From the NCBI RefSeq assembly GCF_902506205.1, contig NZ_LR732816.1:2988993-3052992 (forward strand): 64,000 nucleotides of DNA, in the 5' to 3' direction. The translations under genes and the position numbers were made by a program. The stretch is from Brevundimonas sp. G8. Lineage in GTDB: Bacteria > Pseudomonadota > Alphaproteobacteria > Caulobacterales > Caulobacteraceae. The notes below the pieces were generated by a model, which worked only from the letters and a program-made list of their open reading frames with translations, made no database searches and was not told the DNA's origin. Position 1 is the first letter of the stretch. Every line of letters starts with the position of its first letter. Below are positions 38,834 through 47,174 of this stretch, in pieces.

Positions 38834-39604
38834 TCAAGAATTTCCCGACCTGATGAATATCCATTCGCTTTCGGTCGATGCGGCCTTGTCGAACGTGTAG
38901 CCGTCGCGGTCGAAAGCCTTCAACTCCGCAACCCGTTCCACGCGTTCGTCGATGGCGAAGCGTGCCATGGCGCCGCGCGCCTTCTTGGCGAAGAAAGAGA
39001 TGATGCGGCTCTCGCCGTTTTTCTCCTCGCGAAACTGCGGCGTGACGACCGGCAGCTTCAACGCCTTGGCGTCCACGGCGCCGAAATATTCCTGGCTGGC
39101 CAGGTTGACCAGAGTGGGATCGGTCTGGCCTTCGGCGTCTTCGTTCAGTTGTTTGGAAATCCGCTCTCCCCAGAAATCGTAGAGGCTGGCTCCGCGCCGG
39201 GTCTTCAGTCGGGTGCCCATTTCGAGGCGATAGGGCTGAATCCGGTCCAGCGGCCGCAGCAAGCCGTAAAAGCCCGACAGGATGCGCAGATGGTCCTGGG
39301 CGTATTCGAGCGCCTTGGCGTCGAGTTCGCGCGCTTTCAGCCCCTCATAGACGTCGCCGGCGAAGGCGAAGGCGGCCTGGACGCCATCCGTCGATTCGGA
39401 ATCGAAGGCCTTGAAGCGGGCGACGTTCAGCGTTGCCAGATCGTCGGAGATCCCCATCAGGCGGCGCAGATCTCCCTTGGTCTGACGCCGGGCGGTCGTC
39501 GCCAAGCTGGCGGTGTCCCCAACGAAGCGACGTTCCGTACCGGGAATGGTCGGATTCGCTTCTGTGAAGTCGAGCCGCTTGGCAGGGGAAAGAACGATCA
39601 GCAA
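38834..39604 (-). CDS. yaaA: peroxide stress protein YaaA
   Basis: YaaA (DUF328) limits free iron and so lowers Fenton damage under peroxide stress in E. coli. The TTG at 39604 is the likely start: it sits 7 bases after a perfect AAAGGAG ribosome binding site and begins MLIVLSPAKRLDF, the conserved N-terminus; in-frame ATG codons far upstream would extend it into non-homologous sequence. The 256 residues include ILSGFYGLLRPLDRIQPYRLEMG and VNLASQEYF, both typical of the family. Confidence 0.92.
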   Translation of the reverse strand: MLIVLSPAKRLDFTEANPTIPGTERRFVGDTASLATTARRQTKGDLRRLMGISDDLATLNVARFKAFDSESTDGVQAAFAFAGDVYEGLKARELDAKALEYAQDHLRILSGFYGLLRPLDRIQPYRLEMGTRLKTRRGASLYDFWGERISKQLNEDAEGQTDPTLVNLASQEYFGAVDAKALKLPVVTPQFREEKNGESRIISFFAKKARGAMARFAIDERVERVAELKAFDRDGYTFDKAASTESEWIFIRSGNS

Positions 39605-39720
39605 GAAAAGGCTCCTTTGCCGCTCACATATGCCGCTTCGGCAGAGATTTGAACCGTGTGCGATGACCGCGCCGCTCGCTAAGCCGTCTCCTGCCCAGGA
39701 AATGGGGAAGACCTTAGCGT

Positions 39721-40263
39721 TCAGCCGCCGAAGCCACCCTCGTCGAGGAAGACCTGTTCTTCGGGTGTCGTTTCGCGGCCCAGGGCGGCGTTGCGGTGGG
39801 GGAAGCGGCCGAAGCGGACGATGATGTCGCGGTGGAGCTTGCCCCATTTCTCCAGCTCTTCGTCGCCGGCGATCAGGGCCATGTAGTGTTCCTGATCCTC
39901 GATCCGTTCGGAATGTTCGAAGGGCAGCAGGAGGAAGTTCTTCAGCTCGGGTTCGACCTGAAGGTGCAGGTCGCGTGCCACCGCCTGATTGGCGAACATC
40001 AGGGCCAGGGGGTCGGTGGCGAACTGATGAGCCGTGCCGCGGAAACTGTTGCGGGGATACTGGTCCAGCAGGATCAGCAGGGCCAGGGCGCCGTGCGGCG
40101 TTTCCATCCAGCCGTCCAGTTCGCGGCGCGCCGCCGCCCAGTGGACCGCGCGGCCACGGTTGCGGAAATCGGTGTCGAACGCCTCGTCCTTGGCAAACCA
40201 CTTTTCGGGACCGGCCTCTTTCCAGAAGGCGACGACGGAGGAAGGGGTTATGAAGACGGTCAT
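39721..40263 (-). CDS. DUF924 family protein
   Basis: The 180-residue protein matches DUF924, an all-helical TPR-like family of unknown function. Recognisable parts are FWKEAGPEKWFAKDEAFD, LILLDQYPRNSFRGT, FLLLPFEHSE, and the C-terminal RFGRFPHRNAALGRETTPEE. The ATG at 40263 lies within the first codons of the divergent ilvC-like gene, so the two genes overlap at their 5' ends by 14 bases. An AAGGT ribosome binding site lies upstream inside ilvC. Confidence 0.9.
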   Translation of the reverse strand: MTVFITPSSVVAFWKEAGPEKWFAKDEAFDTDFRNRGRAVHWAAARRELDGWMETPHGALALLILLDQYPRNSFRGTAHQFATDPLALMFANQAVARDLHLQVEPELKNFLLLPFEHSERIEDQEHYMALIAGDEELEKWGKLHRDIIVRFGRFPHRNAALGRETTPEEQVFLDEGGFGG

Positions 40264-41320
40264 GAGCCAGACCTTATCCAATCCGTTGCCTGTCTTCCAT
40301 GACCGTGACTGCGACCTTTCGATCATTCGCGGCAAGCGGGTGGCCATGATCGGTTACGGCAGCCAGGGACGCACCCACGCGCTGAACCTGCGCGATTCGG
40401 GCGTGACCGACATCGTGGTCGCGCTGAAGCCGGGGTCCAAGACCCGAGAACTGGCGCGTGCGGACGGATTCGCGGTGATGACGGCGGGCGAGGCTGCGGC
40501 CGGCGCCGACGTGATCGCCGTCATGACCTCGGACGAGGCGCATCGCGATCTGTGGCGTGACGAGCTGGAGCCGAACGTGCGGCCGGGCGCCGCCCTGATC
40601 TTCGCCCACGGCCTGTCGGTGCGGTTCGGCCTGGTCCAGCCGCGTGCGGACCTCGATGTCATCCTGGCCTCGCCCAAGGGGATCGGGCCGCGCATCCGAG
40701 ACCTGTACGAGGCCGGGGAGGGGGTTTTCTGCCTGTTCGGTGTGCATCACGACGCGACCGGCGGCGCACACGCCCTGGGCCTATCATACGCAGCGGCGCT
40801 GGGGTGCGGGCGCAAGGGTATCTTGGAAACGACGATGCGCGACGAGTGCGAGAGCGACCTGTTCGGGGAACAGGTGGTGCTGTGCGGGGGGGTCGCCGAA
40901 CTGATCGATTCTGCCTTCATGAAGCTGGTGGACGCCGGTTATCCGCCCGAGGTGGCCTGGTTCGAATGTTTCTATGAGACCAAGCTGGTGACCGACCTGA
41001 TGTACGAACGGGGCATCGCCGGGGCCTTCGCCAAGATTTCCAACACGGCGGAATACGGCGCCTATCTGACCGGGCCGCGCATCATCAACGCGGCGTCGCG
41101 CGAGGCGATGGACCTAGTGCTGGCTGAGGTTCAGGGCGGGGATTTCGTGCGCCGGCTGATGACCGATTACGACGCCGGGTCGCCGGACCTGTTGGCGCAT
41201 CGAAGGGCGCTGGGGCAGCGGACCATCGAATCGGTGGGGGCGCATCTGAACGCCGTGGCGCGTCAGGCGATGGAGACGGCGGCGAACGATGATGATGATA
41301 AGACCATACACGGCGGGTGA
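40250..41320 (+). CDS. ilvC: ketol-acid reductoisomerase, divergent form
   Basis: KARI rearranges and reduces acetolactate in valine and isoleucine synthesis. The ATG at 40250, 8 bases after GGAGGAAGG, gives 356 residues. GYGSQG (35-40) binds NADPH. Metal and acid residues are present: H120, K143, D203, E207, E239, E243, S264. Yet the usual PKGPGH loop is PKGIGP (142-147), GYGSQGHAHA is GYGSQGRTHA, and much of the core differs from ordinary alphaproteobacterial IlvC. It may therefore be a second KARI-like enzyme; the window cannot show whether another ilvC exists. Its start overlaps that of DUF924 on the other strand. Confidence 0.8.
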   Translation: MKTVMSQTLSNPLPVFHDRDCDLSIIRGKRVAMIGYGSQGRTHALNLRDSGVTDIVVALKPGSKTRELARADGFAVMTAGEAAAGADVIAVMTSDEAHRDLWRDELEPNVRPGAALIFAHGLSVRFGLVQPRADLDVILASPKGIGPRIRDLYEAGEGVFCLFGVHHDATGGAHALGLSYAAALGCGRKGILETTMRDECESDLFGEQVVLCGGVAELIDSAFMKLVDAGYPPEVAWFECFYETKLVTDLMYERGIAGAFAKISNTAEYGAYLTGPRIINAASREAMDLVLAEVQGGDFVRRLMTDYDAGSPDLLAHRRALGQRTIESVGAHLNAVARQAMETAANDDDDKTIHGG

Positions 41321-41358
41321 ACCCGCCGCCGCGTCGTCTATGTCTTGAAAAGAGAAGA

Positions 41359-41435
41359 TGGTCGGAGTGAGAGGATTCGAACCTCCGACCCCTGCGTCCC
41401 GAACGCAGTGCTCTACCAGGCTGAGCCACACTCCG
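41359..41435 (-). tRNA. tRNA-Pro (anticodon CGG)
   Basis: The minus strand folds into a complete cloverleaf: 7-bp acceptor stem CGGAGTG/CACTCCG, D-arm, anticodon stem CTGCG/CGCAG with loop TTCGGGA giving CGG, and T-arm with GGTTCGAATCC. Discriminator A and CCA are encoded (41359-41362). The total is 77 bases. Confidence 0.97.
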
Positions 41436-41564
41436 ACCGTAGGGGCTGGCCTGGCGGCGTCGCCCCGAAGTGAGGACGCGGCTTATAGCCATGGGTTCGG
41501 GAGGCCGCAAGCGCCCATTTCACCCCATCTTCGCGGCGTGTGAAAATAGTCCTGAACGAGGGTG

Positions 41565-41593
41565 TTGCATCCCAAAACAGCTTGGCGTATCTG
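41565..41593 (+). promoter_or_regulatory. possible promoter of tRNA-Gln
   Basis: A -35-like TTGCAT (41565-41570) and a -10-like TATCTG (41588-41593) are separated by 17 bases and end 43 bases before the tRNA. The 201-base gap between the divergent tRNA-Pro and tRNA-Gln genes shows no coding sequence. Confidence 0.4.
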
Positions 41594-41636
41594 ACCGCCT
41601 CCGCCGCACAGAGTGCTTCGGAAACGCCGGTCCTGC

Positions 41637-41710
41637 TGGGGAATGGTGTAATGGTAACACTACGGTTTTTGGTACCGTCATTCTAGGTTCGAGTCCTAGT
41701 TCCCCAGCCA
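41637..41710 (+). tRNA. tRNA-Gln (anticodon TTG)
   Basis: The sequence forms a cloverleaf of 74 bases with acceptor stem TGGGGAA/TTCCCCA, anticodon stem ACGGT/ACCGT and loop TTTTGGT giving anticodon TTG, and a T-arm with GGTTCGAGTCC. Discriminator G and an encoded CCA (41708-41710) complete it. Confidence 0.97.
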
Positions 41711-41835
41711 TCCGCCGGCAAAGGTCGGCGCCGCCGAACCACTTCACAGCTTCAGCATTATGATCTGCACCAGGGCTTCCGTTCGGACGTCCGGCTGCCT
41801 AGCTTGACTGCAGACTGCTGCTGAGGAGAACGACG

Positions 41836-42351
41836 ATGGTCACCGCCCGTGAAAAACGCCTGGCGCCGCTGAGGACGCCGACCAGCCTGTCGGAGGAGGC
41901 GACGCGGGATATTTCCGCTGCGCTGACCACGCTGCTGGCCGATACGTTCGCCCTCTACATCAAGACCAAGAACTTCCACTGGCACGTGTCGGGGCCGCAT
42001 TTCCGCGACTATCACCTGCTGCTGGACGAGCAGTCGGCGGAAATCCTGGCCATGACCGATCCGATGGCCGAGCGTGCGCGCAAGATCGGCGGCACGACGC
42101 TGCGCTCCATCGGTCAGATCGCCAAGGAATCACGCGTTGCGGACAATGACGCCGACTATGTGGATCCACTGGATATGCTGGCCGAGCTTCGCGATGACAA
42201 CGGCGAACTGATCGGTCGGATGCGCGAAGTTCACGACCTTTGCGACGAGCATAACGACATCGCCACCGCCAGCCTGCTGGAGAACTGGATCGACGAGAGC
42301 GAGAAGCGCGTCTGGTTCCTGTTCGAATCGGGCCGTCGCGGCAACGTCTGA
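41836..42351 (+). CDS. dps: Dps/ferritin-like DNA-protecting protein
   Basis: Dps proteins form dodecamers that store iron oxidised by peroxide and can bind DNA. The 171-residue protein is a four-helix bundle with the ferroxidase residues in TKNFHWHVSGPHFRDYHLLLDEQSAEI (His, Asp and Glu at the usual spacing) and a long central acidic helix. An ATG at 41836 follows GAGGAGAA, a strong ribosome binding site. It is a single gene between tRNA-Gln and a small secreted protein gene. Confidence 0.93.
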   Translation: MVTAREKRLAPLRTPTSLSEEATRDISAALTTLLADTFALYIKTKNFHWHVSGPHFRDYHLLLDEQSAEILAMTDPMAERARKIGGTTLRSIGQIAKESRVADNDADYVDPLDMLAELRDDNGELIGRMREVHDLCDEHNDIATASLLENWIDESEKRVWFLFESGRRGNV

Positions 42352-42378
42352 GGAACCGCTGCGCTTGCGCCATCTTAT

Positions 42379-42398
42379 GTATCGTCGATAGTCGATAC
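42379..42398. promoter_or_regulatory. palindromic operator-like site
   Basis: GTATCG-TCGATAGT-CGATAC forms a perfect 6-bp inverted repeat with an 8-base spacer; inside it TATCG-T-CGATA is a second, overlapping inverted repeat. It lies 23-42 bases before the GTG of the small secreted protein gene, where an operator would be expected. Confidence 0.5.
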
Positions 42399-42420
42399 GG
42401 GGACGGCGCAGGAGGGGCTT

Positions 42421-42783
42421 GTGAAGCAGGGTGCGGTGATCTGCGGATTGGCGATGGTGAGCGCCCTGGCGGCCTCGCCCGCGTCAGCCGACATGTCCAA
42501 GGCGTTCGGCAATACGATCGTCTCCCACTATCCGAACGGACAGTGGGTAAGGCACTATTTCGAACCGGACGGGCGCTATACGTCGCAGTTCTCGGACGGG
42601 CGGCGGCTGAATGCGCGCTGGTCGGCGGAAGACGGCAAGATCTGCCTGAGCGGCTTCAGCCCGCGTCAGATCTTGCCGCGCTTCTGCAGCCGGATGGTCG
42701 AGGCCGATGTTGGCGACACCTGGCAGGCGCGCGATCCGCTTGGGCGGTCCATTCGCAACGAACTGGTCGCCGGGCGTCGCTGA
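42421..42783 (+). CDS. small secreted protein of unknown function
   Basis: The GTG start follows a strong GGAGGGG ribosome binding site. The 120-residue product has a clear signal peptide (cleavage near residue 23, ASPASA-D), then a mature domain of about 97 residues rich in aromatic and charged residues. It has two Cys residues (in ICLSGF and RFCSRM) that could form a disulfide in the periplasm. The pattern of repeated YxxG/DGR turns suggests a small beta-rich domain. I do not recognise the family. A palindromic site just upstream may control it. Confidence 0.7.
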   Translation: MKQGAVICGLAMVSALAASPASADMSKAFGNTIVSHYPNGQWVRHYFEPDGRYTSQFSDGRRLNARWSAEDGKICLSGFSPRQILPRFCSRMVEADVGDTWQARDPLGRSIRNELVAGRR

Positions 42784-42800
42784 GCCTCTTGCCCTGACCG

Positions 42801-42823
42801 CCGTCACCCTCTAGAGGCGACGG
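42801..42823 (+). terminator. hairpin between secreted protein gene and tRNA-Leu
   Basis: Nested inverted repeats (CCGTC with GACGG, and CCTCTAGAGG inside) form a strong hairpin. No T-run follows, so it may be a processing site or weak terminator before tRNA-Leu. Confidence 0.3.
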
Positions 42824-42832
42824 CCTGCCCAT

Positions 42833-42917
42833 GCGGATGTGGCGGAACTGGTAGACGCACTAGATTTAGGTTCTAGCGCCGAGAGGCGTGGAGGTTCGAG
42901 TCCTCTCATCCGCACCA
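42833..42917 (+). tRNA. tRNA-Leu (anticodon TAG)
   Basis: This 85-base class II tRNA has the acceptor stem GCGGATG/CATCCGC, anticodon stem CTAGA/TCTAG with loop TTTAGGT giving TAG, a long variable arm (CGCCGAGAGGCG), and T-arm GGTTCGAGTCC. Discriminator A and CCA are encoded. Confidence 0.97.
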
Positions 42918-42923
42918 AAGCAA

Positions 42924-42960
42924 AAAGGCCCCGGATCGCTCCGGGGCCTTTCTTTTTTTT
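42924..42960. terminator. bidirectional rho-independent terminator
   Basis: A 12-bp perfect stem (AAAGGCCCCGGA with TCCGGGGCCTTT) and 4-base loop is followed by CTTTTTTTT on the plus strand, and by a T-run on the minus strand from the AAAAA before it. It ends tRNA-Leu (+) and the amino-acid permease gene (-). Confidence 0.93.
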
Positions 42961-43001
42961 GGCCTCCCGCCCTTCGGGCTACTTGAGGCCGTCGGCTTAT
43001 C

Positions 43002-44546
43002 CTAGCTGATCGGAGGGACAGGCGGCGGCGGTGCGTCGCTGTCCGTCTCGTGGACTTCGACTAATCCGCGACCCACGTGGCTCTTGCGATAGCCGTAGGC
43101 GAAATAGACCACCAGACCCACAGCGCCCCAAATAGGCAGAACAAGCTGCGATTCCGTCGGTAGGTTGAAGAACAGGCCCAAGGTGCCCAGCACGGCCAGA
43201 GGCGCAACGATCCAGATCAGCGGTGTCCTGAACGGGCGGTGACGTTCCGGCTGCGTCACGCGAAGGATCATGACAGCGATCGCCACCATGAAGAAGGCGA
43301 ACAGCGTGCCAGAGTTGGAGATGTCCGCCAACTTACCCACGGGCAGGAAGGCAGCGAAGATGGCCACGGCGACGCCGGTGATCATGGTGACGATGTGCGG
43401 CGTCTTCCACTTGGGGTGGATCGAAGCCAGGAAGTTGGGCAGCAGGCCGTCGCGCGCCATCACGAAGAAGATGCGGGTCTGACCGAACAGCATGATCAGG
43501 ATGACCGAAGGCAAGGCCAGGAAGGCGGCAATGCCGATCAGATCGCCAACCCGCTCATGACCGACGACCCGCAGGACGTGAGCCAGGGCTTCTCGCGAGC
43601 AAACCAAAGGCTCCTGCAACGATGAGAAGGTGGAGCATTGCGCGGCGAGGGCGGACGAACCGGCATGCAGAATTTCGCCGCCAGGTCCGACCAAGGGTTG
43701 AGCGCCGACTGCGCCGATCGCACCGGCCGCGACCAACAGATAGAAGACGGTGCAGATGCCCAGTGAGGCGATCAAGCCGATAGGTACGTTGCGTTGCGGG
43801 TTCTTGGTTTCCTCGGCCGCCGTCGAGACGGCGTCGAAGCCGACGTAGGCGAAGAAGATCGAGGCGGCGGCGCCGACGACCCCAAGGCCCGCGCCATGCC
43901 CATCGCCGAACCAGCCGTTCGGCGTGAATGGCGTGAAGTTGGCGCCCTTGATGACGGGCAGGGTCAGAACGATGAAGACGGTCAAGGCCGTGACCTTGAT
44001 GGCCACCAGCACGGCGTTGACGCGCGCGCTCTCGCTTGTGCCGAGCATCAGCAGGCCGGTGATCAGCAGGGCGATCAGCAGAGCGGGCAGGTTCACGATG
44101 CCGCCGGCATAGGGGCCGACGGCGATGGCCTGGGGCAAGGTCACGCCCCAACTCTGTAGCAACCCGATGAAATAGCCGGACCACCCGACCGAAACCGCCG
44201 AAGCTGCGACCGCATATTCAAGGATGAGCGCCCAGCCCACCATCCAGGCCAGAAGTTCGCCCATCACGGCATAGGTGTAGGTGTATGCGGAGCCGGAAAC
44301 CGGCACCATCGAAGCGATCTCTGAATAGCAAAGCGCCGCCACGGCGCAGACCGCAGCGGCGATGACGAAGCTCCACATCATGCCGGGGCCGGCCTTTTGA
44401 GCCGCTTCCGACGTGAGGACGAAGATCCCGGTGCCGATGATTGCGCCCACACCCAGCAAGGTCAGCTGAATGGGGCCAAGGGATCGGGTTAGCGATTTTT
44501 TCTCCGCAGATGCGAGAATCGCATCCAACGATTTGACGCGCCACAT
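43002..44546 (-). CDS. APC family amino acid permease (cationic amino-acid transporter type)
   Basis: The 514-residue inner-membrane protein has about 12-14 hydrophobic helices. The conserved LTLLGVGAIIGTGIFVLTSEAAQKAGPG in the first helices and VPVSGSAYTYTYAVMGE match the CAT/YfnA branch of the APC superfamily, proton-coupled amino-acid uptake carriers; the substrate cannot be read from the sequence. The insert with two Cys between helices 7 and 8 is common in this group. It ends at the bidirectional terminator. A short hairpin (44570-44585) lies in its mRNA leader. Confidence 0.88.
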   Translation of the reverse strand: MWRVKSLDAILASAEKKSLTRSLGPIQLTLLGVGAIIGTGIFVLTSEAAQKAGPGMMWSFVIAAAVCAVAALCYSEIASMVPVSGSAYTYTYAVMGELLAWMVGWALILEYAVAASAVSVGWSGYFIGLLQSWGVTLPQAIAVGPYAGGIVNLPALLIALLITGLLMLGTSESARVNAVLVAIKVTALTVFIVLTLPVIKGANFTPFTPNGWFGDGHGAGLGVVGAAASIFFAYVGFDAVSTAAEETKNPQRNVPIGLIASLGICTVFYLLVAAGAIGAVGAQPLVGPGGEILHAGSSALAAQCSTFSSLQEPLVCSREALAHVLRVVGHERVGDLIGIAAFLALPSVILIMLFGQTRIFFVMARDGLLPNFLASIHPKWKTPHIVTMITGVAVAIFAAFLPVGKLADISNSGTLFAFFMVAIAVMILRVTQPERHRPFRTPLIWIVAPLAVLGTLGLFFNLPTESQLVLPIWGAVGLVVYFAYGYRKSHVGRGLVEVHETDSDAPPPPVPPIS

Positions 44547-44693
44547 AAAAGAATTTCCCCACGTTAGTGGCAGCCCCTCGGCTGCTTTGGGCGGACGCTA
44601 GCGGCGGATGACGTGGCGCGCAACGCGCATGACGGGGTGGTTAAGGCGTGACGACGCTTTCGTGATCGCCCCGCAGCAGGCTAGAGGCCAGGA

Positions 44694-47120
44694 ATGCTGC
44701 CCATCCACGCCGTCCTGGAACCACTGAAAGCCGCCCTTGCGAGCGGCAATACGGCGGTGCTGGCCGCGCCTCCGGGGGCCGGAAAGACGACGGTCGTGCC
44801 CCTGGCTCTGCTCGACCAGCCGTGGCTGGAGGGCAAGGTGCTGGTGCTGGAGCCGCGACGCCTGGCCGCACGGGCGGCGGCCGACCGGATGGCCAGGACG
44901 CTGGGCGAACAGGCGGGCGGGATCGTGGGGTATCGCACCCGATTGCAGAGTCGCATCGGGCCGAAGACGCGGATCGAGGTGATCACCGAGGGGGTGTTCA
45001 CGCGCATGATTCTGGACGATCCGGGTCTGGAGGGCGTGGGCGCGGTCCTGTTCGACGAGTTTCACGAACGCAGCCTGGACGCAGACCTGGGGCTGGCGCT
45101 GGCGCGCGAGACGCAAGGCCTGCTGCGCGAGGACCTGCGGCTGCTCGTGATGTCAGCGACGCTGGACGTCGTGGGGGTGTCGCGGCTGCTGGACGGTGCG
45201 CCGGTCATCGAGGCGGAGGGGCGGGCCTGGCCGGTCGAGACCCGGTATCTGGGCCGCAATTCGTCCGAACGGTTCGAGGAGGCCGTGGCGCGGGCTTGTC
45301 TGACGGCGTTGGGAGAGCAGACGGGGTCGGTGCTGGTCTTCCTGCCGGGGCAGGGCGAGATCCACCGGGTCGCGCGGCTGGTAAGCAACCGGCTGCGACT
45401 GCCCAACGTCGATGTCGTGCCCCTGTATGGCGGTCTGGATCGGGCCGAGCAGGACCGGGCCATCGAACCGGCGCCGCCGGGACGGCGCAAGCTGGTGCTG
45501 GCGACGTCGGTCGCGGAGACCAGTCTGACCATCGAAGGCGTGCGGGTGGTGATCGACAGCGGCCTGTCGCGGGTTCCGCGTTTCGAGCCGTCCAGCGGCC
45601 TGACCCGGCTGGCGACGGTCAAGGTCAGTCGGTCCTCGGCCGACCAACGACGCGGCCGGGCCGGGCGCACCGAGCCGGGCGTCTGCTATCGCCTGTGGGA
45701 CGAGGAACAGACGCGCGGTCTGGTCCCGCATCAGCGGCCGGAAATCCAGGAGGCGGACCTGACCGGCCTGGCGCTGGACCTGGCGCGATGGGGCGCGCGG
45801 TCGGTTGAGGGGCTGGCCCTGCTGGACCCGCCGCCGGCCGGGGCCATGGCCGAGGCGCGCAAGGTACTGACCCGACTGGGGGCGCTGGATGCGGACGGGG
45901 GGCTGTCGAAACATGGACTGCGGCTGGCGCGAATCCCGCTGTCGCCGAGGCTGGCCCATTTGGTGGCCGTGGCGTCGGACGGGGGCGATGCGATGATGGG
46001 CGCGCGGATCGCGGCGGTGCTGAGCGAGCCGGGCTTGGGCGGATCGGGGGTCGATCTGGTGGATCGGCTGATAGGGCTGGATCGGGATCGGTCGCCCAGG
46101 GCGCGCGACGCGATGAAGTTGGCGGATCGCTGGGCGCGCGCGGCGGGTGGCGGGTCGGGTCTGACGGTCGATCCGGGGCTGCTGCTGGCCGAGGCCTTTC
46201 CCGAACGGATCGCCAAGGCGCGGGGCAAGGCGGGCGAACTGTTGCTGGCCAGCGGGCGCGGGGCGATGCTGGAGGCGACCGATCACCTAGCGCGGGAACC
46301 ATGGCTGGCGGTGGGGGAACTGGGCGGGGGCGACGCGCGCGACCGGGTGCGACTGGCGGCGGCGCTGGATGCAGATCGGATCGAGACCGACCTAGCGCGG
46401 CTGATCTCTGTCGAAGACCAGCTGGTGCGCGAGCCGTCGGGGCGGTCGGTGATCCGCCGGTCGCGGCGCATCGGGGCCATCGTGCTGGATGAAAAGATCG
46501 TCGGCGCGCCGGATGCGAAGACCTTGACCGCCGCGTTGAGGGCCGAGGTCGAGGCCGACGGGCTTGGCGCGCTGAAATGGGGCGAGCAGGCGTCTGGCCT
46601 GCGCGCGCGTCTGGCGTTCCTGCACGACCGCGACCCGGCTTGGCCAGACGTGTCGGACGACGCGCTGCTGGCGGCGCGTGAGGACTGGCTGTGGCCCTTG
46701 CTGGAAGGGGCGAAGTCGCTGGAGGGGATAGCTGACGGCCGTCTGGCCGAGGCCCTGCGCACGTTGATCCCCTGGGATCTGCAGCGACGGCTGGACGATC
46801 TGGCGCCCACGCGGTTGGTGACGCCGCTGGGGTCGGCGGCCATCGATTACGGCGCCGAGGGCGGGCCGCGGGTGGACATTCGCGTGCAGGAGCTGTTTGG
46901 CGTGAAAACGCATCCGACCGTCGGTGGCGTGCCGTTGATCCTGGCCCTGTTGTCGCCCGCGCGGCGGCCGGTGCAGGTGACGAAGGACTTGCCGCGTTTC
47001 TGGGCCGGGTCGTGGGCGGCGGTTCGCGCCGAGATGCGCGGGCGGTATCCCCGCCACCCCTGGCCGGAGAACCCGGCCGAGGCGCAACCGACGAACCGGG
47101 TGAAGCCGCGCGGAACCTGA
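44694..47120 (+). CDS. hrpB: ATP-dependent RNA helicase HrpB
   Basis: The 808-residue protein is a DExH helicase. Walker A is GAGKTT (28-33), the box II motif reads DEFHERSLD, motif III is SATLD, and motif VI is QRRGRAGRTEPG. After the helicase core follow the HA2-like domain and the HrpB-specific C-terminal domain ending with TNRVKP. In E. coli the role of HrpB is not settled; RNA processing is likely. It appears to be a single-gene unit. The start is ATG 44694 with CCAGGA close before it. Confidence 0.93.
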   Translation: MLPIHAVLEPLKAALASGNTAVLAAPPGAGKTTVVPLALLDQPWLEGKVLVLEPRRLAARAAADRMARTLGEQAGGIVGYRTRLQSRIGPKTRIEVITEGVFTRMILDDPGLEGVGAVLFDEFHERSLDADLGLALARETQGLLREDLRLLVMSATLDVVGVSRLLDGAPVIEAEGRAWPVETRYLGRNSSERFEEAVARACLTALGEQTGSVLVFLPGQGEIHRVARLVSNRLRLPNVDVVPLYGGLDRAEQDRAIEPAPPGRRKLVLATSVAETSLTIEGVRVVIDSGLSRVPRFEPSSGLTRLATVKVSRSSADQRRGRAGRTEPGVCYRLWDEEQTRGLVPHQRPEIQEADLTGLALDLARWGARSVEGLALLDPPPAGAMAEARKVLTRLGALDADGGLSKHGLRLARIPLSPRLAHLVAVASDGGDAMMGARIAAVLSEPGLGGSGVDLVDRLIGLDRDRSPRARDAMKLADRWARAAGGGSGLTVDPGLLLAEAFPERIAKARGKAGELLLASGRGAMLEATDHLAREPWLAVGELGGGDARDRVRLAAALDADRIETDLARLISVEDQLVREPSGRSVIRRSRRIGAIVLDEKIVGAPDAKTLTAALRAEVEADGLGALKWGEQASGLRARLAFLHDRDPAWPDVSDDALLAAREDWLWPLLEGAKSLEGIADGRLAEALRTLIPWDLQRRLDDLAPTRLVTPLGSAAIDYGAEGGPRVDIRVQELFGVKTHPTVGGVPLILALLSPARRPVQVTKDLPRFWAGSWAAVRAEMRGRYPRHPWPENPAEAQPTNRVKPRGT

Positions 47121-47174
47121 TCGCCTTGACGCCACGGCAGGGAAACGGGCATCGCTGAGGGCAACTGGGAGCCC

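Noticed and set aside
39605..40201. 199-codon upstream extension of the yaaA frame
   Set aside because: Overlaps the DUF924 gene in another frame, is Arg/Pro/Gly-rich, and the conserved N-terminus begins at TTG 39604 with a perfect ribosome binding site.
41470..41763. Open frame across tRNA-Gln
   Set aside because: It runs through a complete tRNA gene and has no ribosome binding site or coding bias.
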